Shown here: piece by piece, positions 1-8,637 of the stretch
Numbering within the stretch: the first letter of the stretch is position 1
Layout of the letters: each line of letters opens with the position of its first letter
NCBI RefSeq assembly: GCF_001188955.3
Contig: NZ_JPRF03000043.1
Span: 62,001-126,000 of the forward strand
Direction of reading: 5' to 3'
Source of the DNA: Kitasatospora aureofaciens
Lineage (GTDB): Bacteria; Actinomycetota; Actinomycetes; Streptomycetales; Streptomycetaceae
DNA length: 64,000 bases
Translations under genes and position numbers: made by a program
Notes under the pieces: generated by a model
Databases searched by the model: none
Seen by the model: the letters and a program-made list of their open reading frames with translations, nothing else
What the model was told of the DNA's origin: nothing

Positions 1-230
1 CCCTGGACGTCGGCGGTGTCGAGCAGTGTGACGCCGGCATCGAGGGCGGCCCGGATCGTGGCGACGGCCTCCTTCTCGTCGGGCCGCCCGTAGAACGCGG
101 TGGTGGGCAGGCAGCCCAGCCCCAGCGCGGACACCCGCAGACCGCGCAGCTCGCGCGCCGGCAGACCGGCCGGTGACGGGCCCGCGGGCGGCGGGACGAC
201 GGAACCGGGCGCGGGCACGGCTGACGGCAT
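1..230 (-). CDS. cvm1: Aldo-keto reductase, Cvm1-like (N-terminal part, cut by window edge)
   Basis: The 76 visible residues match the start of the aldo/keto reductase family: an R-x-L-x-G-L-x-V-S-A-L-G-L-G-C strand, the F-Y-G-R-P-D-E stretch, and A-L-D-A-G-V-T-L-L-D-T-A-D, whose Asp belongs to the family's catalytic/NADPH region. The ATG at 230 is preceded by GGAGG at good spacing. The catalytic Tyr, Lys and His lie beyond the window. The gene is divergent from ceaS. In S. clavuligerus an aldo-keto reductase (Cvm1) belongs to the 5S clavam pathway; the position beside ceaS here suggests the same role, by inference. The family is certain, the pathway role likely. Confidence 0.8.
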   Translation of the reverse strand, partial: MPSAVPAPGSVVPPPAGPSPAGLPARELRGLRVSALGLGCLPTTAFYGRPDEKEAVATIRAALDAGVTLLDTADVQ

Positions 231-622
231 GGCTGACCTCCGGTGAAGGGGAGACGCACGGGAACGGGCGGGCCCCGGGTGGCAAGGGCGACCGGGGGCG
301 ACCCGGGCCATCGGGGCGATCGAGGCGTGGGCGCGCGAGCCCCGCCGGCCCCGGCAGGCCCGACCCCAGCACGGTAGCGCCGTCCTCGGGGCGTCACAAC
401 AGCCGCCCCGCAGGCCACTTGACGATTCGCTGACCACCCGCCGCCCGGCCCGGTGGGCAGCGGGTGCCGCAGCGCCAAGGCGATCGTCCATGCGCCTGCA
501 AGCCCCTGGCCGCAGAGTCGAGACGCGGCGTCCCGGCCGGTCGAGTCCCGGCGGCACGCCGCCTTCCGGCGCCGGCCCTCCGGCGCCCGCACCGATACCC
601 CCTTCGTGCCTGAGGAGCTGCC
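231..622. promoter_or_regulatory. Divergent control region, cvm1-like/ceaS
   Basis: This 392-bp gene-free stretch separates the divergent reductase and ceaS. Two heptamers of SARP-consensus form (TCGAGAC at 518-524 and TCGAGTC at 541-547) are repeated directly 23 bp apart, plausible for the cluster's own SARP activator. ACGATTCGC at 422-430 is the reverse complement of GCGAATCGT, the core of a motif also seen upstream of the monooxygenase and, with changes, of the ligase gene. All binding roles are inferred. Confidence 0.4.
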
Positions 623-2338
623 ATGTCCCGTGTGTCCAAGAGCCCGAGCACCAACCCGACGACCGCCCACGCGCTGCTGCAGCGGCTGCGCGACCACGGG
701 GTGCAGACGGTCTTCGGCGTGGTCGGCCGCGAGGCCGCCTCGATCCTCTTCGACGAGGTCGAGGGCGTCGACTTCGTGCTGACCCGCCACGAGTTCACGG
801 CCGGGGTGGCGGCCGACGTCCTGGCCCGGATCTCCGGCCGGCCGCAGGCCTGCTGGGCCACCCTGGGGCCGGGCATGACCAACTTGTCCACCGGGGTGGC
901 CACCTCGGTCCTCGACCGCTCCCCGGTGATCGCGCTGGCGGCGCAGTCCGAGTCGCACGACATCTTTCCCAACGACACCCACCAGTGCCTGGACTCGGTC
1001 GCGGTGATGCGCCCGATGACCAAGTACGCGGTGGAGCTCCAGCGGCCCGACGACATCACCGACCTGGTCGACTCCGCGGTCGCCGCCGCGATGACCGAGC
1101 CGGTCGGCCCGAGCTTCATCTCGCTGCCCGTCGACCTGCTCGGCAGCGACATCGACACCACGCTGGTCCACCCCGCCGCCCGGACCCCCGCCAAGCCGGT
1201 CGGCGCGGTGCAGGACGGCTGGCAGGACGCCGCCGAGCAGGCGGCGGAGCTGGTCGCGTCGGCGCAGCACCCGGTGCTGGTGGTCGGCGCCGCCGCGATC
1301 CGCTCCGGTGCCATCCCGGCCGTCCGCGCGCTCGCCGAGCGGCTGAACATCCCGGTCATCACCACGTACATCGCCAAGGGAGTGCTGCCGCACGGCCATG
1401 CCCTCAACTACGGCGCCGTCACCGGCTACATGGACGGCATCCTGTCGTTCCCGGCGCTGGAGACGCTGTTCGGCCCGGCCGACGTCATCCTCACCCTCGG
1501 CTACGACTACGCGGAGGACCTGCGTCCGTCGATGTGGCAGCGCGGCGGCGCCAAGACCACCGTGCGGGTGTCGCCCACCGTCAACCCGATCCCGCGGGTC
1601 TACCGGCCGGACGTCGACGTCGTCACCGACGTGCTCGCCTTCGTGCAGCACCTCGAGGAGCGGACAGCCGACGTCCCGGCGAAGACCCCGCACGACATCA
1701 CCCCGCTGCGCGAGCGGATCGCGGAGTTCCTCGCCGACACCGAGCGCTACCAGGACGGCATGCGCGTCCACCAGGTGATCGACTCGATGAACACCGTGAT
1801 GGCGGAGACCGCCGAGCCGGGCGAGGGCACGATCGTCTCCGACATCGGCTTCTTCCGGCACTACGGTGTGCTGTTCGCCCGCGCGGACCAGCCGTTCGGC
1901 TTCCTCACCTCGGCGGGCTGCTCCAGCTTCGGCTACGGCATCCCGGCGGCGATGGGCGCCCAGCTCGCCCGCCCCGGGCAGCCCACCTTCCTGATCGCCG
2001 GCGACGGCGGCTTCCACTCCAACAGCGCCGACCTGGAGACCGTCGCCCGGCTCAACCTGCCGATCGTCACCGTCGTCGTCAACAACGACACCAACGGCCT
2101 GATCGAGCTGTACCAGAACCTCGGCCACCACCGCTCGCACGACCCGGTGGTCAAGTTCACCGGCGTCGACTTCGTCGACCTCGCCCGCGCCAACGGCGTG
2201 GAGGCCGTCAAGGCGACCACCCGGGAGGAGCTGCTCGCCGCGCTGCGCAAGGGCGCCGCGCTCGGCCGGCCGTTCCTGATCGAGGTGCCGGTGAACTACG
2301 ACTTCACGACCGGCGGCTTCGGCGCGCTGAGCATCTGA
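623..2338 (+). CDS. ceaS: Carboxyethylarginine synthase
   Basis: Thiamine-diphosphate enzyme that joins glyceraldehyde-3-phosphate and L-arginine to N2-(2-carboxyethyl)arginine, the first step to clavams. The 571 residues show the ThDP fold: N-terminal PYR domain (V-F-G-V-V-G-R-E, the conserved Glu region near residue 55, G-P-G-M-T-N-L near 90), a central domain, and a C-terminal PP domain whose metal/ThDP motif starts at G-D-G-G-F-H and ends near N-N-D-T-N-G. ATG 623 follows GAGGAG. It heads the ceaS-bls-pah-cas operon. Acetolactate synthase would be the alternative by fold alone, but the adjacent beta-lactam synthetase decides it. Confidence 0.96.
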   Translation: MSRVSKSPSTNPTTAHALLQRLRDHGVQTVFGVVGREAASILFDEVEGVDFVLTRHEFTAGVAADVLARISGRPQACWATLGPGMTNLSTGVATSVLDRSPVIALAAQSESHDIFPNDTHQCLDSVAVMRPMTKYAVELQRPDDITDLVDSAVAAAMTEPVGPSFISLPVDLLGSDIDTTLVHPAARTPAKPVGAVQDGWQDAAEQAAELVASAQHPVLVVGAAAIRSGAIPAVRALAERLNIPVITTYIAKGVLPHGHALNYGAVTGYMDGILSFPALETLFGPADVILTLGYDYAEDLRPSMWQRGGAKTTVRVSPTVNPIPRVYRPDVDVVTDVLAFVQHLEERTADVPAKTPHDITPLRERIAEFLADTERYQDGMRVHQVIDSMNTVMAETAEPGEGTIVSDIGFFRHYGVLFARADQPFGFLTSAGCSSFGYGIPAAMGAQLARPGQPTFLIAGDGGFHSNSADLETVARLNLPIVTVVVNNDTNGLIELYQNLGHHRSHDPVVKFTGVDFVDLARANGVEAVKATTREELLAALRKGAALGRPFLIEVPVNYDFTTGGFGALSI

Positions 2339-2340
2339 CG

Positions 2341-3912
2341 ATGGCGTCGACACTGCCCGCCGCCACCGGGTTCCTGGCCGCCGTCCAGTGCGACGGCGGC
2401 AGGTCCCCCGGGGCGTTCCCCGCCCCCCGGGGAGCGGACCCCGCCGCCCCCGGGGCGGTGTTCGCCTCCGCCGGCCCGCGCGCCGTCATCAAGGCCCGAC
2501 CGGGCGGACCGGGCCTGGACGCCGTCCTGCTGCACTCCGGCGCACCCGACGCCGCCCACGCCCACCGGCGGGGCCGCACGGTGCTGCTCGCCGGGGAGCT
2601 CTACAACCGGGACGAGCTGCTCACCCTGCTCGGCGCGCAGGCCGGGCCGGTCACCGACGCGGACCTGCTGCTCGCCCTCGTCGACACCTACGACCTGCAC
2701 GCGTTCCGGCTGCTCAACGGGCGGTTCGCGGCCGTGGTCGCGGACGGCGGCCGGGTGCTGCTGGCCACCGACCACGCCGGCTCCGTGCCGCTGTACGTGA
2801 GCGCCGTCCCCGGGACCGTCCTCGCGGCGACCGAGGCGAAGGCCCTGCGGACCGCGCCGGTCGGCCGGCGGATCACGGCCGCGCGCCGGGTCCGCCGGCT
2901 GCCCGGCACCCACCAGGTGCCCGCCGGGACCGTCCTGGAGATCGGGGTGGCCACCGCGGACTGCACCGACCACCGCACCTGGGCGCCCACGCCGGCCCGC
3001 CGGATCATGGCCGAACAGGAGGCCACCGAGGCCGTTCGGCTCGCCCTGGACCGCGCCGTCCGCGCCCGCACCGGCCCGGACACCCCGCTGGTGGTGCTCT
3101 CCGGCGGCATCGACTCCTCCAGCGTCGCCGCACTGACCGCCCACCACCGGACCGGGCCCGTCGACACCGTGTCGATGGGCACCGACCTCGCCGACGAGTT
3201 CCCGCAGGCCAGGGTGGTCGCCGAACACCTCGGCTCCGCCCACCGGGAGCTGACCGTCCACACCGACGACCTGCTGCGCCGGCTCCCGCACGCGGTCTGG
3301 GCCGCCGAGTCACTCGACCCGGACATCATCGAGTACCTGTTGCCGCTGACCGCCCTGTACCTGCGCCTGGAGGGCCCCGGGCGGCGCATCCTCACCGGCT
3401 ACGGCGCCGACATCCCGCTCGGCGGCATGCACCGGGAGAACCGGCTCCCGGCCCTGGACACCGCCCTCGCCCACGACATGGCCACCTTCGACGGCCTGAA
3501 CGAGATGACGCCGGTGCTGTCCGGGATCGCCGGGCACTGGTCGACCCACCCGTTCTGGGACCGCGAGGTGCTGGACCTGCTGGTGTCGCTGGAGTCCGGG
3601 CTCAAGCGGCGCCACGGCCGGGACAAGTGGGTGCTCCGCGCGGCCATGACGGACCTGCTCCCGCACGAGACCGTCACCCGCCCCAAGCTCGGCGTGCACG
3701 AGGGCTCGGGCACCACCAGCTCGTTCAGCCGGCTGCTGACCGACGCCGGGGTGCCCGGGGACCGGGTGCACCGGGCCAAGGAGCTCGTCGTCCAACACCT
3801 GTTCGACCGGGTCGTCGTCGACGGCCGGCACCCCGACGAGGTGGCCACCGCCGACGTGGTGCAGCTGGTCGCCGACGCCTTGGAGCACGACGCACTGCCG
3901 GCCCACCCGTGA
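2341..3912 (+). CDS. bls: Beta-lactam synthetase
   Basis: ATP-dependent, asparagine-synthetase-like enzyme that closes the beta-lactam ring of carboxyethylarginine to give deoxyguanidinoproclavaminate. The 523 residues have a class-B Asn-synthetase-like N-terminal domain that has lost glutaminase function, then a synthetase domain with the PP-loop S-G-G-I-D-S-S. G-Y-G-A-D-I-P-L-G-G and the D-K-W-V-L-R segment carry the Tyr and Lys positions known to be catalytic in the family. The ATG lies two bases after the ceaS stop, so translational coupling is likely. An identity as AsnB is unlikely given the neighbours. Confidence 0.96.
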   Translation: MASTLPAATGFLAAVQCDGGRSPGAFPAPRGADPAAPGAVFASAGPRAVIKARPGGPGLDAVLLHSGAPDAAHAHRRGRTVLLAGELYNRDELLTLLGAQAGPVTDADLLLALVDTYDLHAFRLLNGRFAAVVADGGRVLLATDHAGSVPLYVSAVPGTVLAATEAKALRTAPVGRRITAARRVRRLPGTHQVPAGTVLEIGVATADCTDHRTWAPTPARRIMAEQEATEAVRLALDRAVRARTGPDTPLVVLSGGIDSSSVAALTAHHRTGPVDTVSMGTDLADEFPQARVVAEHLGSAHRELTVHTDDLLRRLPHAVWAAESLDPDIIEYLLPLTALYLRLEGPGRRILTGYGADIPLGGMHRENRLPALDTALAHDMATFDGLNEMTPVLSGIAGHWSTHPFWDREVLDLLVSLESGLKRRHGRDKWVLRAAMTDLLPHETVTRPKLGVHEGSGTTSSFSRLLTDAGVPGDRVHRAKELVVQHLFDRVVVDGRHPDEVATADVVQLVADALEHDALPAHP

Positions 3913-4007
3913 CGCCCGCCCGCCGCAGGCCCGGCCGGGGCACCGGACGCACCAGCGGCACCCCCGGCGCCGACCGCAGCAGCACGACAGAGAGGAGCGA
4001 GAACCGC

Positions 4008-4958
4008 GTGGAGCGCATCGACATCAAGGTCTCCCCCCGGTACGCGCAGATCCCCACATTCATGCGCCTGCCGCACGACCCCGACCCGCACGGCCGGGAC
4101 GTCGTGGTCATCGGCGCACCGTACGACGGCGGCACCAGCTACCGTCCCGGTGCCCGCTTCGGGCCCCGCGCGATACGCAACGAGTCCGGGCTCATCCACG
4201 GCGTCGGCATCGACCGCGGGCCCGGCACCTTCGACCTGATCAGCTGCGTGGACGCGGGGGACATCGACCTCACCCCGTTCAACATGCACATCGCCATGGA
4301 GCACGCCCAGCAGCGGCTGACCGAACTGCTGGACGACAACGGCGCCTTCCTGATGCTCGGCGGCGACCACTCGCTGACGCTCGCCGCGCTGCGCGCCGTC
4401 GCTGCCAAGCACGGGCCGGTCGCCGTCCTGCACCTGGACGCGCACTCGGACACCAACCCGGCGTTCTACGGCGGCGAGTACCACCACGGCACGCCGTTCC
4501 GGCACGCCATCGAGGAGAAGCTCGTCGACCCGCAGCGCATGGTCCAGATCGGGATCCGGGGCCACAACCCGCAGCCCGACTCGCTGGACTACGCCCGCGG
4601 CCACGGCGTGCGGATCGTCACCTCCGACGACTTCTGCGAACGCGGCCCCGCCGCGACCGCCCGCCTGGTGCGCGAACTCGTCGGCGACGCGCCCCTGTAC
4701 GTCTCCGTCGACGTCGACGTGGTCGACCCGGCCTTCGCCCCCGGCACCGGCACCCCCGCCCCGGGCGGCCCGACCTCCCGCGAGGTGCTGGCGCTGCTGC
4801 GCGGGATCGGCGACCTCTCACCCGTCGGCTTCGACGTCATGGAGGTCTCCCCGCTCTACGACCACGGCGGCATCACCTCCGTCCTGGCCACCGAAATCGG
4901 CGCGGAACTCCTGTACCAGTACGCCCGCGCCCACACCCGAGAGAGGACCACCCCGTGA
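4008..4958 (+). CDS. pah: Proclavaminate amidinohydrolase
   Basis: Arginase/agmatinase-fold Mn enzyme that removes the guanidino carbon as urea, giving proclavaminate. All metal motifs are present: G-G-D-H-S, D-A-H-S-D and S-V-D-V-D-V-V-D-P. The product is 316 residues, the usual ureohydrolase length. The chosen GTG at 4008 has GAGGAG about 10 bases upstream and gives the expected N-terminus; the reading frame continues upstream but only as overlap with bls. The stop overlaps the cas start. Agmatinase is the alternative by motif alone. Confidence 0.95.
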   Translation: MERIDIKVSPRYAQIPTFMRLPHDPDPHGRDVVVIGAPYDGGTSYRPGARFGPRAIRNESGLIHGVGIDRGPGTFDLISCVDAGDIDLTPFNMHIAMEHAQQRLTELLDDNGAFLMLGGDHSLTLAALRAVAAKHGPVAVLHLDAHSDTNPAFYGGEYHHGTPFRHAIEEKLVDPQRMVQIGIRGHNPQPDSLDYARGHGVRIVTSDDFCERGPAATARLVRELVGDAPLYVSVDVDVVDPAFAPGTGTPAPGGPTSREVLALLRGIGDLSPVGFDVMEVSPLYDHGGITSVLATEIGAELLYQYARAHTRERTTP

Positions 4959-5929
4959 CCGTCCTGGACTGCTCCGAGCACGCGGCCGCCCTGCGGGCGC
5001 TCGCCGCCCGGCTGCCGCAGATCCCGCGCGAGGACCTGCCCGCCTTCCTCGACACCGCGCACGCTGCGGCCGCCGACCTCCCCGCCGGCCTGGCCGCGGC
5101 ACTGGACGACTTCAACAGCCGCGGCAGCACCGACGGCTACCTCCTGCTGCGCGGCCTGCCGGTGGAGGCCGACGACGCGCTGCCCGCCACCCCGAGCAGC
5201 ACCCCCGCGCCGGCGGACCGCCCCCTGCTGTTCATGGAGGCCATGCTCGGCATCGTCGGGCGCCGGCTCGGCCTGCACACCGGCTACCGGGAGCTGCGCT
5301 CCGCCACCGTCTACCACGACGTGTACCCGTCGCCCGGCGCCCACCACCTGTCCTCGGAGACCTCCGAGACGCTGCTGGAGTTCCACACCGAGATGGCGTA
5401 CCACGTGCTGCAGCCCGACTACGTGATGCTCGCCTGCTCCCGGGCCGACCATGAGCGCAAGGCCGCCACCCTGGTCGGCTCGATCCGCAACGCGCTGCCG
5501 CTGGTGCCCGCCGAGTTCCGCGCCCACCTGTACGACCGGCCGGTGCCCTGCTGCGTGGACGTGGCCTTCCGCGGCGGCGAGGAGGACCCGGGCGCGATCG
5601 CCAACGTCCGCCCGCTGTACGGGGACCCGGCCGACCCGTTCCTCGGCTACGACCGCGAACTGCTCGCGCCCGAGGACCCCCGGGACGTCGAGGCCGTCGC
5701 CGCGCTCTCCAAGGCGCTGGACGAGGTCACGGAGGCCGTGCACCTCGTCCCCGGGGACGTCCTGATCATCGACAACTTCCGGACCACCCACGCCCGGACG
5801 CCGTTCACCCCGCGCTGGGACGGCAAGGACCGCTGGCTGCACCGGGTCTACATCCGCACCGACCGCGGCGGCGCCCTGTCGGGCGGCGAACGGGCCGGTG
5901 ACGTCGTCGACTTCACCCCGCGCCCCTGA
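4955..5929 (+). CDS. cas: Clavaminate synthase (2-oxoglutarate/Fe(II) oxygenase)
   Basis: Trifunctional non-haem iron oxygenase that performs hydroxylation, oxidative cyclisation and desaturation to clavaminate. The 324 residues match the family length (about 324). The iron ligands are visible as F-H-T-E-M (His and Glu) and T-T-H-A-R-T (second His); the Arg 14 residues later (R-W-L-H-R region) is placed to bind 2-oxoglutarate. The GTG start overlaps the pah stop in GTGA, so the two are coupled. Only one cas copy is present here. A strong hairpin follows 30 bases after the stop. Confidence 0.95.
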   Translation: MTVLDCSEHAAALRALAARLPQIPREDLPAFLDTAHAAAADLPAGLAAALDDFNSRGSTDGYLLLRGLPVEADDALPATPSSTPAPADRPLLFMEAMLGIVGRRLGLHTGYRELRSATVYHDVYPSPGAHHLSSETSETLLEFHTEMAYHVLQPDYVMLACSRADHERKAATLVGSIRNALPLVPAEFRAHLYDRPVPCCVDVAFRGGEEDPGAIANVRPLYGDPADPFLGYDRELLAPEDPRDVEAVAALSKALDEVTEAVHLVPGDVLIIDNFRTTHARTPFTPRWDGKDRWLHRVYIRTDRGGALSGGERAGDVVDFTPRP

Positions 5930-5958
5930 CCCGCCGCGCCCCCGACCCGCCGTTCGGC

Positions 5959-6008
5959 CCGGAGGGCCCGCAGGACCGACCGTCGTCGGCCGCCTGCGGG
6001 CCCTCCGG
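5959..6008 (+). terminator. Hairpin ending the ceaS-cas operon
   Basis: Perfect 16-bp inverted repeat (CCGGAGGGCCCGCAGG at 5959-5974, complement at 5993-6008) with an 18-base loop, 30 bases after the cas stop. There is no U-tract, which is usual for Streptomyces hairpin terminators. It separates the four-gene operon from oat, which probably has its own promoter in 6009-6162. Confidence 0.75.
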
Positions 6009-6162
6009 CCGTACGCCCGCCCGGCGCGGACGAGTTGGCCGGGCATCGCCGGTCGGCACCGCGCCGACTCGACCTGACAGACCGCACATGATGGGATCGA
6101 CCGGACACCGCACCGGCGTGTCGGCACGCCGGTGCACCTGGCCTCTCGGGAGACGATGGACC

Positions 6163-7344
6163 ATGACCGAAATCGCAGCGGACGAGCCACGGGGGTTCGC
6201 GGTGCACACCGCGCCGGTCGGACTGGGTGACGACGGGCGGGACGACTTCACCGTCCTGGTCTCGACCCGACCGGCCGTGGTCAGCGCGGTCTTCACCCGT
6301 TCCCGCTTCGCCGGCCCCAGCGTCACCCTCAGCCGGGCCGCCGCCGCGGACCGCAGCGCCCGGGGCGTCGTCGTGCTGGCCCGCAACGCGAACGTCGCCA
6401 CCGGCGCCCAGGGCGAGGCGAACGCCCGCGAGGTCCGCGCCGCCACGGCGCGGGCGCTCGGCCTCGCCGAGGACGAACTGCTGATCGCCTCGACCGGTGT
6501 GATCGGCCGCCAGTACCCGATGGCCGGGATCCTCGACCACATCGGGACGATGACCGGCCCGCTGCCCGAGGGCGGCTTCGACCGCGCCGCGCGGTCCATC
6601 ATGACCACCGACACCCGGCCCAAGACCGCCCGCGCCCGGGTCGGCGACGCCGTGGTGATCGGCATCGCCAAGGGCGTCGGGATGATCGAGCCCGACATGG
6701 CCACCCTGCTGACCTTCTTCGCCACCGACGCGCTGCTCGACCCCGAGGAGCAGGACCGGATCTTCCGCCGGGTGATGGACCGGACGTTCAACGCGGTCAG
6801 CATCGACACCGACACCTCCACCAGCGACACCGCCGCGCTGTTCGCCAACGGCCTGGCCGGCGCCGTCGACCCGGCCGCCTTCGAACAGGCGCTGTACGAC
6901 GTGGCGCTCGCCCTGGTCAAGGACATCGCGAGCGACGGCGAGGGCGCCGGCAAGCTCATCGAGGTCCAGGTCTCGGGCGCGCGGGACACCGCGCAGGCCA
7001 AGCGGATCGGCAAGGCCGTGGTCAACTCCCCGCTGGTGAAGACCGCCGTGCACGGCGGCGACCCGAACTGGGGCCGGGTCGCGATGGCGATCGGCAAGTG
7101 CTCCGACGACACGGACGTCGACCAGGAGAAGGTCACCATCCGCTTCGGCGACGTCGAGGTCTACCCGCCGAGCGGGCGCGGCGCCGAGGGGGAAGGCGAG
7201 CTGCGCGCCGCCGTCGCCAAGCAGATGCAGGGCCCCGAGGTGGTCATCGGGATCGACCTCGGCATCGCCGCCGGTGCCTTCACCGTCTACGGCTGCGACC
7301 TGACCGAGGGCTACGTGCGGCTCAACGCCGACTACTCGACCTGA
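6163..7344 (+). CDS. oat: Ornithine acetyltransferase (ArgJ family)
   Basis: Ntn-type enzyme that moves acetyl between N-acetylornithine and glutamate. Clavam clusters carry an extra copy, thought to help supply arginine. The 393-residue protein has the ArgJ self-cleavage site K-G-V-G-M-I-E-P-D-M-A-T-L-L, where cleavage before the Thr creates the beta-subunit nucleophile, and the G-G-D-P-N-W-G-R motif near the C-terminus. The ATG at 6163 has GGGAG about 10 bases upstream; an ATG at 6156 is in another frame. A primary-metabolism ArgJ is possible in principle, but the location makes the cluster copy (Oat1/Oat2 type) much likelier. Confidence 0.93.
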   Translation: MTEIAADEPRGFAVHTAPVGLGDDGRDDFTVLVSTRPAVVSAVFTRSRFAGPSVTLSRAAAADRSARGVVVLARNANVATGAQGEANAREVRAATARALGLAEDELLIASTGVIGRQYPMAGILDHIGTMTGPLPEGGFDRAARSIMTTDTRPKTARARVGDAVVIGIAKGVGMIEPDMATLLTFFATDALLDPEEQDRIFRRVMDRTFNAVSIDTDTSTSDTAALFANGLAGAVDPAAFEQALYDVALALVKDIASDGEGAGKLIEVQVSGARDTAQAKRIGKAVVNSPLVKTAVHGGDPNWGRVAMAIGKCSDDTDVDQEKVTIRFGDVEVYPPSGRGAEGEGELRAAVAKQMQGPEVVIGIDLGIAAGAFTVYGCDLTEGYVRLNADYST

Positions 7345-7423
7345 TCCCCCCCGGCCGGGCCGCGGCGCGACGTCACCTGCCGTGACGTGAGTGACGTGAC
7401 CGGGCCGCCGGCGGTCCGGCATC

Positions 7424-7469
7424 CACGGCAGCGCCCCCGGGAGGCGGACCTCCCGGGGGCGCTGCCGTG
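7424..7469. terminator. Bidirectional terminator between oat and hydrolase
   Basis: A perfect 21-bp inverted repeat (arms 7424-7444 and 7449-7469) with a four-base loop sits between two convergent genes, so it can serve both strands. Just upstream is a short direct repeat of GTGACGTGA units at 7382-7400. Confidence 0.85.
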
Positions 7470-7486
7470 CACGGGGCCGGCGGCCC

Positions 7487-8488
7487 TCAGACGGCCGCGG
7501 GCTGGGTCGCCAGGAGGGCAGTGATCGCCGCGCCGATGAACTCCCGGTCGGCGGCGGTCGCCCCCGCACCGGCCAGGTGGCCCCACACGCCCGGGATCAC
7601 CCGCAGGGTGGCCCGGGGCATCAGGGCGGCCGCCCTCGCCTCGTCCTCCACCGCGAAGCACAGATCACGGGCGCCCGGCAGGAGCACCGCCTCGGCGGTG
7701 ACCGAGCCCAGTGCGGCCTCCGTCCGGCCGTCGAAGCCCGGCGTCGCCCCGACGTCGGCCCGGGCCCACGTGTCGATCATGGTCAGCAGGTCCTCGGTGG
7801 ACGGCCCGGCGACGAAGAACTCCTCCCAGAAGCCGGTGAGGTACTCCTCCCGGGAGGCGAAGCCCAGCTCGCGGTAGCCGCCCTGGGCCCAGAACGGGTG
7901 CGAGGCCGCCCACCCGGCGAAGACCCGGCCCGCCGCCCGCCGGCCCCGGTCGGCGCCCCCGTCGGCGCTCCCGTCCGCGCGCAGCGCGGCGGCCAGCGCC
8001 GCCAGGAACACCCGGTTGTGCTCGCTGGTCGCCGCGGACCCGCAGAACGGGGCGATCCGGCGGACCATCCGCGGGTACGACACCGCCCACTGGTAGGCGT
8101 GCGCCGCGCCCATCGACCAGCCGGTCACCAGCGCCAGTTCGGTCACCCCCAGCTCCTCGGTGAGCAGCCGGTACTGGGCGTCGACGTTGTCCTGCGGGCT
8201 GATCCGGGGGAAGGCCACCCCCAGCGGGTGGTTGCTCGGCGAGCTGGAGACGCCGTTGCCGAACAGGCCGACGGTGACGACGCAGTACCGCCGGGTGTCC
8301 AGCGGCCTGCCCTCCCCGATCAGCCAGTCGTACGCGGTGTGGTCGCCGCCGAAGTAGGACGGGCACAGGACGGCGTTGCGGCCGTCGGCGTCGAGCGTCC
8401 CGTGGACGGCGTAGGCGATCCCGGCCGAGGGCAGGGTCCCCCCGTCGGCCAGCGGGAGGCTGTCCAGTGCGAAGACGCGGTGGTCCAC
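7487..8488 (-). CDS. Alpha/beta hydrolase of the homoserine O-acetyltransferase (MetX) family
   Basis: A 333-residue alpha/beta-hydrolase. The nucleophile elbow is G-W-S-M-G (near residue 125) and the C-terminal D-L-C-F / G-H-L-A segments supply candidate Asp and His of the triad. Overall layout (L-C-P-S-Y-F-G near the oxyanion strand, F-G-N-G-V-S-S-S-P-S-N, then G-W-S-M-G) resembles MetX-like acyltransferases/hydrolases. GTG 8488 has GGAGGAG upstream. It follows the monooxygenase on the same strand with about 150 bp between. I do not recognise a counterpart among the S. clavuligerus clavam genes. It could acylate or hydrolyse a clavam intermediate; substrate unknown. Confidence 0.8.
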   Translation of the reverse strand: MDHRVFALDSLPLADGGTLPSAGIAYAVHGTLDADGRNAVLCPSYFGGDHTAYDWLIGEGRPLDTRRYCVVTVGLFGNGVSSSPSNHPLGVAFPRISPQDNVDAQYRLLTEELGVTELALVTGWSMGAAHAYQWAVSYPRMVRRIAPFCGSAATSEHNRVFLAALAAALRADGSADGGADRGRRAAGRVFAGWAASHPFWAQGGYRELGFASREEYLTGFWEEFFVAGPSTEDLLTMIDTWARADVGATPGFDGRTEAALGSVTAEAVLLPGARDLCFAVEDEARAAALMPRATLRVIPGVWGHLAGAGATAADREFIGAAITALLATQPAAV

Positions 8489-8550
8489 CGGCTTCTCCTC
8501 CGTGATGAGCGGCCCGCGGGGCCGGACGGTTGGTCGGTGTCGTGCCATGA

Positions 8551-8605
8551 CGTGCCCGGACGTGCCCGGACGTGCCGGGACGTGCCGTGCCGTGCCGGGA
8601 CCGTG
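8551..8605. repeat. Degenerate 10-bp tandem repeat
   Basis: About five units related to CGTGCCCGGA lie head to tail between the stop of the monooxygenase and the start of the hydrolase. The units are CG-rich and could slip during replication. No function is evident; they may affect read-through between the two genes. Confidence 0.7.
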
Positions 8606-8637
8606 CCGCGGCGGGGTGCCGGGCCGCCCCGCCGGTC

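Noticed and set aside
2296..3906. Long open frames antisense to ceaS, bls and pah
   Set aside because: They are Gly/Val/Arg-rich shadows of the real genes, caused by high third-position GC.
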